The position numbers were made by a program, and so were the translations under genes. A DNA stretch of 9,810 nt, taken from WANQ01 sp964448055 (GTDB lineage Archaea > Thermoproteota > Thermoprotei_A > Sulfolobales > WANQ01). This document shows positions 1 through 5,520 of this stretch, one piece after another (the first letter of the stretch is position 1; each line of letters opens with the position of its first letter). Where the stretch lies: the NCBI GenBank assembly GCA_964448055.1, contig CAYUVB010000052.1:1-9810 (forward strand), in the 5' to 3' direction. A model generated the notes under the pieces. That model searched no databases. It was not told where the DNA came from and saw only the letters and a list, made by a program, of their open reading frames with translations.

Positions 1-74
1 GTTAATGTGAAATCGTAGTTCTTTCTAGGCTTCTTTATTTGTACTTCCTCTATGATTAATGGTCTCGTGCTCAT
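1..74 (-). CDS. Start of an unrecognised protein, cut by the window edge
   Basis: An ATG at 74-72 opens a frame that stays open to the window edge (24 codons, beginning MSTRPLIIEEVQIKKPRKNY). It starts 8 bases after the stop of the hydrolase gene upstream. A GGTG ribosome binding site (88-85) is formed by that gene's last codons, about 10 bases before the ATG, which points to a shared transcript and coupled translation. The visible N-terminus is short, charged and lysine-rich, with no signal peptide or known motif, so the product cannot be named. That this is a real gene rests on position, binding site and open frame only. Confidence 0.55.
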   Translation of the reverse strand, partial: MSTRPLIIEEVQIKKPRKNYDFTL

Positions 75-82
75 GTATTTCT

Positions 83-745
83 CTACACCTTATATGATAG
101 TATTTCTCTTACGAATGGATTATTCTTTCTTTCCTCACCTATACTTGTTGTATCACCATGCCCTGGTAGTACTATTATATCATCTGGTAATGCCATAAGC
201 CTTATGATGCTTTCAACCATTTTATTCCAGTTTCCTCCAGGGAAATCTGTCGAACCTATGGTTCCTTTAAATAGTGTATCACCGGTAAATATGTAGCCTT
301 GTCCAAGAATTGAGACGCTTCCAGGAGTATGTCCTGGTGTGTGTATTATTTTTAATTCTATGTCTCCTGTCTTAACTATATCTCCGTCATCTATATACTC
401 GTCTATTTCGGGTATGTTCCATCCCGGATCATAGAATCTGCAATACTCGTAGCTCATCTCCATTATTGCTCCATCATCTTCATGTAATAGGAATAATGCA
501 TCAGTATAATCTAGTAGTCCTGGTACACCTAGAATGTGGTCAAAATGACCATGAGTTGCTATTATGTGTGTTATTGTAGTCTTAGTTGCTCTTATAGTAT
601 CTAATATTTTATCAACGTCACCTCCAGGGTCTATTACCACTCCTTCAAGGCTGTTTATATCTCTTAGAATATAGGTGTTTGTTGCTAAGGGGCCTGTCTT
701 TAATCTTATTATCTCTACTCTATCATCACGATATACGATGTCCAC
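83..745 (-). CDS. Metallo-beta-lactamase-fold hydrolase, glyoxalase II-like
   Basis: This is a 220-residue cytoplasmic protein of the metallo-beta-lactamase superfamily, close to the short hydroxyacyl-thioester hydrolase (YcbL/GloB-like) branch. All metal-binding motifs are visible: THGHFDH (HxHxDH, residues 65-70), His139 in HTPGHT, Asp156 in GDTLF, and His196 in PGHG. The stretch GTIGSTDFPGG near 161-171 and the ending IGEERKNNPF are typical of this branch, which binds two metal ions. Crenarchaeota generally lack glutathione, so the natural substrate is probably another thioester or a different compound and cannot be read from the sequence. Translation starts at GTG (745-743), with GAGGG (758-754) eight bases before it. 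The gene lies 23 bases after the membrane-bound regulator and 8 bases before the next gene, so the three probably form one operon. Confidence 0.88.
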   Translation of the reverse strand: MDIVYRDDRVEIIRLKTGPLATNTYILRDINSLEGVVIDPGGDVDKILDTIRATKTTITHIIATHGHFDHILGVPGLLDYTDALFLLHEDDGAIMEMSYEYCRFYDPGWNIPEIDEYIDDGDIVKTGDIELKIIHTPGHTPGSVSILGQGYIFTGDTLFKGTIGSTDFPGGNWNKMVESIIRLMALPDDIIVLPGHGDTTSIGEERKNNPFVREILSYKV

Positions 746-753
746 GAAGCTAT

Positions 754-758
754 CCCTC
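754..758 (-). promoter_or_regulatory. Ribosome binding site of the MBL-fold hydrolase
   Basis: On the minus strand GAGGG lies eight bases before the GTG at 745, within the 23-base gap after the regulator gene. It supports the GTG start, which keeps the usual short N-terminal strand of the family. Confidence 0.55.
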
Positions 759-768
759 GTAGGGAAGG

Positions 769-1251
769 CTACGTCTTTGTATGTATACGTTTGGTTTTTA
801 ATAGTATTCTAGCGTAACGTAATAGTTTTATGCCTTCAAACCATAAGATAGCGTCTGCTACTACTGCTAATGTAAGTGGAATTACGTCTATATCAGGGTA
901 AAACAGTATTATATACGATACTATACCAGCAAGCACTCCTGCCGCTATGGGTATTAGTTTCGGTATTAGTGAACCTGCTATTAATATGTAGGTTGAAAGA
1001 ATACTTAGTCTTGATTCAACTGCACGATATCTTCCATCAAGAGTTTTCTCGACTAATCCTAATCTTATAAGCCTGTCTAAATGATGTTTAGCACTACTAG
1101 GACTCTTGAACCCGAGTCTTCTTTGAAGCTCTCTTACACCCAAAGGTTCTTTACTAGTAAGTAGCTCAAGGTATACTCTAAGGGACTGACCTCCTAGTAT
1201 TAGCTCTACTGGTATGCTATTGTCCTCGCTATCCCTATGTTTACGTTTCAA
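769..1251 (-). CDS. Winged-helix transcriptional regulator with membrane C-terminus
   Basis: This 160-residue protein has two parts. Residues about 16-79 form a winged helix-turn-helix of the ArsR/MarR-like kind: a first helix (LRVYLELL), the helix-turn-helix (VRELQRRLGF, then SPSSAKHHLDRLIRLGLV) and a short wing (EKTLDGRYRAV). Residues about 82-139 are strongly hydrophobic and form two or three membrane segments, followed by a basic tail (RYARILLKTKR) that should lie in the cytoplasm. It is therefore probably a one-step membrane-tethered regulator that senses a membrane or outside signal and binds DNA directly; target and signal are unknown. The start is TTG (1251-1249); no in-frame ATG or GTG exists before an upstream stop, and GAGGATGA (1266-1259) precedes it by seven bases. 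It is first in a likely operon with the hydrolase at 83-745, so it may control that operon. Confidence 0.8.
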   Translation of the reverse strand: MKRKHRDSEDNSIPVELILGGQSLRVYLELLTSKEPLGVRELQRRLGFKSPSSAKHHLDRLIRLGLVEKTLDGRYRAVESRLSILSTYILIAGSLIPKLIPIAAGVLAGIVSYIILFYPDIDVIPLTLAVVADAILWFEGIKLLRYARILLKTKRIHTKT

Positions 1252-1280
1252 GTTCTCTTCATCCTCTCCACTTACCCAGA

Positions 1281-1289
1281 TTAAAATAT
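1281..1289 (-). promoter_or_regulatory. Possible TATA box of the regulator operon
   Basis: On the minus strand the sequence GATATTTTAA lies about 30 bases before the TTG start at 1251. Archaeal spacing would place the transcript start near 1258, giving a very short leader. It lies in the 87-base space after the exported-protein gene. The match is by eye, and another AT-rich element could serve instead. Confidence 0.3.
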
Positions 1290-1338
1290 CTTACCTAAGG
1301 GGTATTAAGTAGGAGTGGAGAGTAAAGCAAAGTAGTAT

Positions 1339-1613
1339 CTACATGAACATTCTCCTTAAAATAATAAACGTTATAAGCGCAACAGTAATTGCCGATAATG
1401 CTACAATTGCCGTTAGAACAAGTTTTCCATGAGATGCTGCCTCTATTGTACCCGTTATGGTATATACAGTACCTAATTCTTTAGTACTAATCATAGTACT
1501 CTCAGCTATTGTTATTGTTGATGAGGTAGGAATCTTAGTACTTGCCCTCACACTTAGCGTGGTATGTGTTAATGTAGGCTTCGTAGTAGTTGTCCTATAC
1601 TCGTGCTGTGCTA
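1339..1613 (-). CDS. 3' part of an exported protein: Thr/Ser stalk and membrane anchor
   Basis: From the edge of the assembly gap to the TAG at 1341-1339 one frame stays open for 90 codons. The first about 60 residues are rich in Thr and Ser (for example RTTTTKPT and IPTSSTITIAEST), like the glycosylated stalks of archaeal surface proteins. Then comes one hydrophobic helix (LVLTAIVALSAITVALITFI) and a basic end, RRMFM, as expected for a C-terminal anchor with its tail inside. A GTG at 1551 could be read as a start, but the same frame and composition run upstream of it to the gap, so this is very likely the end of the gene whose beginning lies at 1714-2108. With the nominal 100-base gap the two parts are out of frame, which means little because such gaps are placeholders. 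The family is not recognised. Confidence 0.7.
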
Positions 1614-1713
1614 NNNNNNNNNNNNNNNNNNNNNNNNNNNNNNNNNNNNNNNNNNNNNNNNNNNNNNNNNNNNNNNNNNNNNNNNNNNNNNNNNNNNNNN
1701 NNNNNNNNNNNNN
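1614..1713. other. Assembly gap (100 N) inside the exported-protein gene
   Basis: This is a run of exactly 100 N, the usual placeholder for a gap of unknown length. The gene parts on both sides have matching character: signal peptide and folded domain on one side, stalk and anchor on the other. The frames do not match across 100 bases, so the true length probably differs from 100. Confidence 0.95.
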
Positions 1714-2108
1714 TCATCTATATCTACTCCTAAAATCATTTCTTTAACACTAGTGTCCACTACTTTGCCGTTCTCAATTACTATTTTTGTATAATAACAT
1801 ATATTTTTATCTATGAAGTCATCGTGGCCCATGTACTTAGAATAAACTATATCTGTGCCATTAATATTTAGAATGTAAATTCTTACATACATTAACTTAA
1901 AGGTATCGGGGACGTTAATCCTACGGTAAGTATTAACTATTATGTCTATTAGTGTTTGTTCAACAATTGTTGAATATGGATCACGATAACCTACCTCTAT
2001 TAGTACACCGTCAATGTATTGAGATGCCGATATAGGGTAGGCGTACAGTACTATTATAGCTATAAGTAGTACTAGAGCTAATGCTCTAATAACATACCTG
2101 GTTAGCAT
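1714..2108 (-). CDS. 5' part of an exported protein of unknown family with signal peptide
   Basis: This is the N-terminal part of a secreted or surface protein, cut by the gap at 1713. It opens with a clear signal peptide: MLTRYVIR, a hydrophobic core (ALALVLLIAIIVLYAY) and a likely cleavage site near PISASQ. About 100 residues of mixed strands and helices follow (for example DGVLIEVGYRDPYS, then KLMYVRIYILNINGTDIVY), with one N-glycosylation sequon (NGT). No known domain is recognised. The ATG at 2108-2106 is preferred; a TTG directly before it would add one residue. The apparent stop at 1613-1611 in the nominal frame is created by the arbitrary gap length. The likely remainder is 1339-1613, giving a protein anchored at its C-terminus. 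The gene lies 162 bases after the DsbA-like gene on the same strand. Confidence 0.72.
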
Positions 2109-2160
2109 CAAGACAGCTTCATCTCACTTCTGTATTTCTCCTAATACTATATCTCATGAT

Positions 2161-2173
2161 ACGAATATATAGC
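2161..2173 (-). promoter_or_regulatory. Possible TATA box of the exported-protein gene
   Basis: On the minus strand GCTATATATTCGT lies about 55 bases before the ATG at 2108, which would give a leader of roughly 30 bases. A second AT-rich element (GATATAGTATT, near 2155-2145) is closer and equally possible. The 162-base space (2109-2270) shows no other structure. Confidence 0.35.
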
Positions 2174-2270
2174 GAACCACTCGAACAAACTTGAATGTAG
2201 ATTATCTAGATTATGTACGATACATGTATACAATTAATTCAATTTTATTTGGAATAGGTGGTTTATACTA

Positions 2271-3653
2271 TTATTTTCTTAGCCATCCTATGATATTCTT
2301 GAACTCTTCTTCATCAATGTAGCCTTCAATTAACATCCCTTTACCTGTTTCTCTGTTCCAAAACAGTAATGTTGGTGTTGCTCTTACACCATACTTGTCA
2401 TGGAAACTATTTGTTTCATCCAGTATTTCATTAACTTTATCATTAGCACACGATATTATCTTGTTAACCATTTCATTACTCATACTCTTGTTAATTATTC
2501 CTAATACTGTGTCTATTGTAGGTCTTTCACCTTTATCAATGAAGCCATAGTACAAGTCTAATGTTATGTTAAAGTATATACTACTGTTTCCTGTATACTC
2601 ATATAAGCATCTTGTAAGGGCGTGAAGCTCAGCTACATTGCGGTGTACTATGAAGTCCAATGGGTGTAGTTGTAATGTGTTATTGTTTATCAACTTAGTT
2701 ATTAGCTCATGGTTTACTTTGTAGAATTTCGCGCAATAAGGGCACCAGTAGTCTTCAAATATGTATAGTATTATTGGTGCTTCTCTATTACCCACGACTG
2801 GTATATCTTCTTCTGGAACCTTGGGGTCAAAGTATATTTCAACAAATCTTGTCATGAAGAATTCTGTAGCAAGCAATAGCATATACTGCTTCTTTATGGT
2901 ATAGTAGTTTTCACCTATTTTCTCCATGTAGATTATACCCTTTGTTAGATCATCTTTTGAGTAGAATAGGAAGGTAGGCCTATAATCTACTTTTATTGGC
3001 GGATTATCATCTATTCTTTCAACACTGTCGACATGAGCTAGTGCTATTGATTGCAATGTCTTAATGAATTCTGGAGTCAAGGTTATGTTTCTTTTAGTCC
3101 ACTTGCTTAGCCCGTTAACTACGTACACCTTAACATGATAAGTATATGTTACATTTATTTGGAGATACCTTGCTACTGCTTCACTTATAGAGTAATCTAT
3201 TATTCCTAAACCGTCTACATAGTCCTCAACATACCTTTCTAGACTGGATATGTTACCTTTAATTAATAGTGATGGATAAAGCCTTAAACGCCACCCTTGT
3301 GCAGTAGCATTAACCATACATCTTCCTATATTCTGAACGTTTATTCCTTGCCTAGTAGCTTCATGTATGAATGTTTCTAAGAATTTCTCAGCATTTTCCT
3401 TCTGTTCCTGAGATACATATACATAAATTATGGAGGGACTACTACAGTTCTCCAAGCCTTGAACTATAGGTATGGTTGGTGTCTGTGTAGTTGTAGTAGG
3501 TGAGGTAGTTGTAGGAGGAGTAGTTAATGTATCATAATGTGGTATAGTTGACATAGATGGTGTTTGCATAATAGTCCAAAGGTAGTATGCTATTACAGCT
3601 ACAATAACCAGTACAATGGTTACACCTAGGACCATGAAGGTTCTTTTGACCAT
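2271..3653 (-). CDS. Membrane-anchored DsbA-like thiol:disulfide oxidoreductase
   Basis: This is a 460-residue protein that should sit on the outer face of the membrane. Residues about 5-28 form one membrane helix after a basic start (MVKR), followed by a Pro/Thr-rich linker (about 37-63). The C-terminal domain (about 290-460) is a thioredoxin fold of the DsbA-like (Thioredoxin_4) kind. It has the active site CPYC (304-307) after the strand IILYIFEDYW, an inserted helical part, and the cis-proline loop ATPT (425-428). Two further cysteines (349, 402) lie at positions usual for this family. It probably makes or rearranges disulfides in exported proteins. The middle region (about 70-270) has no CxxC but shows two thioredoxin-like patterns ending in LYPSLLIKG and RPTFLFYSKD. 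The ATG at 3653 is chosen because GGTG (3665-3662) lies eight bases before it; a TTG at 3674 would add seven residues and lacks a binding site. The next gene downstream also encodes an exported protein, a possible partner. Confidence 0.85.
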   Translation of the reverse strand: MVKRTFMVLGVTIVLVIVAVIAYYLWTIMQTPSMSTIPHYDTLTTPPTTTSPTTTTQTPTIPIVQGLENCSSPSIIYVYVSQEQKENAEKFLETFIHEATRQGINVQNIGRCMVNATAQGWRLRLYPSLLIKGNISSLERYVEDYVDGLGIIDYSISEAVARYLQINVTYTYHVKVYVVNGLSKWTKRNITLTPEFIKTLQSIALAHVDSVERIDDNPPIKVDYRPTFLFYSKDDLTKGIIYMEKIGENYYTIKKQYMLLLATEFFMTRFVEIYFDPKVPEEDIPVVGNREAPIILYIFEDYWCPYCAKFYKVNHELITKLINNNTLQLHPLDFIVHRNVAELHALTRCLYEYTGNSSIYFNITLDLYYGFIDKGERPTIDTVLGIINKSMSNEMVNKIISCANDKVNEILDETNSFHDKYGVRATPTLLFWNRETGKGMLIEGYIDEEEFKNIIGWLRK

Positions 3654-3661
3654 AGGCCTCA

Positions 3662-3665
3662 CACC
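3662..3665 (-). promoter_or_regulatory. Ribosome binding site that decides the start of the DsbA-like gene
   Basis: GGTG on the minus strand lies eight bases before the ATG at 3653. It would lie inside the coding region if the upstream TTG (3674) were used, and no comparable site precedes that TTG. This favours the shorter protein, which still has a normal positive start before its membrane helix. Confidence 0.45.
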
Positions 3666-3729
3666 ACGTAACAAGTGTTTTAAGGCTTTTATCTTAACTA
3701 GTACTTAATAGCTTATAATGCTTGTATAA

Positions 3730-4509
3730 TCACTTCTCCGTGGGTTTTTGACTAAAATTTCTTAGTATAAAAAGTGCTCCGTTGTATTCAACTATCTCTA
3801 TAAGTTCCTCCCTTAGAAGTTCTTTGAGAAGCTCTTCTGGATCTACTCCTTTATCTAATAGAACCTGGACNNNNNNNNNNNNNNNNNNNNNNNNNNNNNN
3901 NNNNNNNNNNNNNNNNNNNNNNNNNNNNNNNNNNNNNNNNNNNNNNNNNNNNNNNNNNNNNNNNNNNNNNGTATTCAAGTTTTCTATAAGCATTGTTTCA
4001 GTTATAAGCTTGCCTTTGTACTCCTTGGAGAACTCTATTAGTCCATTAACAACTTTTTGGAACTCTAGTCTAGGGTGAGGTCTATTTATTTTTCTCCAAG
4101 TATATTCATCTCCAGCATCTACTTTAACTGAAACTAGGTCTGCTTCAATTACATCGTTTACTACATCACTTCTCCATAGAAGCGATGCATTAGTTATAAT
4201 AGCTATAGGTATATTGATTTCTTGTTTAAGCATCCTAATAGTCTTACCAAGATTTATGTCTAGTGTAGGCTCTCCGTCTGGAACAAATGTTACATAATCT
4301 ACCTTCTCCTTAACCTTGCTGAGAATCATTTTAACTTCTTCTACTATCCTCTCAGGGTCATAAAATCTTCTCCTATCCATTATCATCTTCGTAGTTCTTC
4401 CAAGTTGACAATATATACATGAATAAGTACAGTGTTTGTATGGTATGTTATTTATACCAAGAGATCTACCTAGCCTACGAGAAGGTACTGGGCCGAAAAC
4501 TATCGTCAT
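3730..4509 (-). CDS. Radical SAM protein (COG0731-like), interrupted by a gap
   Basis: The N-terminus reads GPVPSRRLGRSLGINN, then CTYSCIYCQLGRT, giving the CxxxCxxC cluster motif (Cys27, 31, 34) that binds the 4Fe-4S cluster and S-adenosylmethionine. FVPDGEPTLD (75-84) is the glycine-rich SAM-binding strand, and later barrel strands are visible (PIAIITNASL, LVSVKVDAGD). The signature is that of the short archaeal and bacterial radical SAM group assigned to COG0731; its members share the barrel of the wybutosine enzyme Taw1, but the actual reaction of this branch is not established. After the 100-N gap (3871-3970) come 46 residues that look like a small winged helix (DPEELLKELLREELIEIVEYNG). 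The frame continues across the gap, which could be chance. The missing part should hold the last barrel strands and probably exceeds 34 residues. The gene is divergent from the reductase operon. Confidence 0.85.
   Translation of the reverse strand: MTIVFGPVPSRRLGRSLGINNIPYKHCTYSCIYCQLGRTTKMIMDRRRFYDPERIVEEVKMILSKVKEKVDYVTFVPDGEPTLDINLGKTIRMLKQEINIPIAIITNASLLWRSDVVNDVIEADLVSVKVDAGDEYTWRKINRPHPRLEFQKVVNGLIEFSKEYKGKLITETMLIENLNXXXXXXXXXXXXXXXXXXXXXXXXXXXXXXXXXXVQVLLDKGVDPEELLKELLREELIEIVEYNGALFILRNFSQKPTEK
3871..3970. other. Assembly gap (100 N) inside the radical SAM gene
   Basis: This second run of exactly 100 N removes the end of the radical SAM barrel. Reading frame is kept across 100 bases, but the true length is unknown and likely longer, because the end of the barrel does not fit in about 34 residues. 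Confidence 0.95.
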
Positions 4510-4621
4510 TTTCCAGGACCTTGACCTTGTATACGTAAGGCGTGCTACAATTATGCTCGTGTGGTCGTTAAGTTAATAAGTGCTTGTTTTAGTTGTTTTA
4601 ACCATACGTTTCTCTACTACG

Positions 4622-4629
4622 TATTTAAT
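4622..4629 (+). promoter_or_regulatory. Likely TATA box of the reductase/dehydrogenase operon
   Basis: TATTTAAT lies 40-48 bases before the ATG at 4670. Archaeal spacing puts the transcript start near 4651, directly before the GAGGTG binding site (4654-4659), giving a leader of about 19 bases. This fits the downstream ATG and not the earlier in-frame ATG at 4580, which would lie upstream of the promoter. Confidence 0.45.
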
Positions 4630-4653
4630 CATAAATGTAGTATGTGGTAGACT

Positions 4654-4659
4654 GAGGTG
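4654..4659 (+). promoter_or_regulatory. Ribosome binding site that decides the aldo/keto reductase start
   Basis: GAGGTG lies ten bases before the ATG at 4670. It is a good match to the archaeal consensus and supports this start over the ATG 90 bases upstream. Confidence 0.55.
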
Positions 4660-4669
4660 TACTCGGGGT

Positions 4670-5491
4670 ATGCCTTTATTTCCAGTAGACTTTGATGATC
4701 GTAAGGAGATTGGTAAAACTGGTGAAAAGGTTTCAGCTATTGGTCTTGGTACATGGGCTATAAGAGATTATTCTAGGGCTGAAGAAGTTTTAGTATATGC
4801 TGTTGAACATGGCCTAGACCTTATCGATACGGCTGAAATGTATGGCTATGGTAGAGCTGAAGAACTTGTAGGTAGGGTTATACGTAGAGTTGGTAAGGAT
4901 AAAGTATTTGTCACAACGAAGATGCTTCCAGAACATTTAACTTCGAGAGATACTGTACTTAAAGCAGCTAGAGCTAGCCTTAGACGCCTTGGTGTAGATT
5001 CCGTAGATTTATTTCTAATACATTGGCCTAACTACTCGATGAGCATTAGTGAGCAAGTACGTAACTTCGAAGCTGTATACCTTGAGGGTCTTGCAAGATA
5101 TATTGGTGTTAGTAATTTCGATAGAAACGAGCTTGAAGAAGCAATTCATGCTACCAGGAAGGCCGAAATAGTTGTTGACCAAGTACACTATAGTATACTT
5201 AACCGTAATGTTGAGGTAAGATTATTGCCATTTGTAATAGATGTTGGTATAACAATTCAAGCTTATACTCCTCTAGAGAAAGGAGCTGTAGCACACAATA
5301 AATATGTACGTGAGGTTGCTACGAAGATAGGGAAAACACCTATTCAAGTAGCATTAAACTATCTTATTTCTCGTCCAAGAGTAGTGGCTATACCTAAAAC
5401 AGAGAATATGAATCATTTAATGGAAATTATTGGCGCCCTTGGATGGAGGCTTAGCTCCGAAGACCTTGAATATCTCGAGAAAAATCTATAG
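4670..5491 (+). CDS. Aldo/keto reductase
   Basis: This is a 273-residue NAD(P)H-dependent oxidoreductase of the aldo/keto reductase superfamily, a cytoplasmic TIM barrel that interconverts aldehydes or ketones and alcohols. All four catalytic residues are visible: Asp53 and Tyr58 in DTAEMYGYG, Lys84 in TTKMLPEH, and His118 in FLIHWPNY. Other family marks are IGLGTWAI near the start, IGVSNF (145-150), QVHYSILNR (171-179), and the cofactor-binding end IPKTENMNHL (241-250). An upstream in-frame ATG (4580) would add 30 residues, but these are not family-like, lack a binding site and precede the likely TATA box, so ATG 4670 is used; the resulting length is normal. The iron-type alcohol dehydrogenase follows after 29 bases and is surely in the same operon. 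The substrate is unknown. Confidence 0.9.
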   Translation: MPLFPVDFDDRKEIGKTGEKVSAIGLGTWAIRDYSRAEEVLVYAVEHGLDLIDTAEMYGYGRAEELVGRVIRRVGKDKVFVTTKMLPEHLTSRDTVLKAARASLRRLGVDSVDLFLIHWPNYSMSISEQVRNFEAVYLEGLARYIGVSNFDRNELEEAIHATRKAEIVVDQVHYSILNRNVEVRLLPFVIDVGITIQAYTPLEKGAVAHNKYVREVATKIGKTPIQVALNYLISRPRVVAIPKTENMNHLMEIIGALGWRLSSEDLEYLEKNL

Positions 5492-5509
5492 CTCGGACTA
5501 AGTATCTTA

Positions 5510-5515
5510 AGGTGA
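5510..5515 (+). promoter_or_regulatory. Ribosome binding site that decides the alcohol dehydrogenase start
   Basis: AGGTGA lies five bases before the GTG at 5521. An earlier in-frame GTG (5512-5514) is part of this very site, so it is unlikely to be the start. Confidence 0.6.
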
Positions 5516-5520
5516 ATGTT

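Noticed and set aside
876..1070. A 64-codon plus-strand open frame
   Set aside because: It is antisense to the regulator's membrane and wing region and shows no protein-like features.
1457..1794. Plus-strand open frames across the first gap
   Set aside because: They are opposite the exported-protein gene, consist partly of N, have no binding site and no family-like sequence.
3469..3540. Repetitive tract in the DsbA-like gene that could be a repeat array
   Set aside because: It encodes the Pro/Thr linker; the repetition is only Thr and Pro codons, with no regular unit or spacer.
3782..4078. Plus-strand open frame across the second gap
   Set aside because: It is the complement of the radical SAM gene, rich in Ser and Leu as antisense frames are, and includes the N run.
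4580..4669. A 30-residue N-terminal extension of the aldo/keto reductase from an upstream ATG
   Set aside because: It has no binding site, lies partly upstream of the likely TATA box, is unlike the family N-terminus, and ATG 4670 has GAGGTG and gives the normal length.
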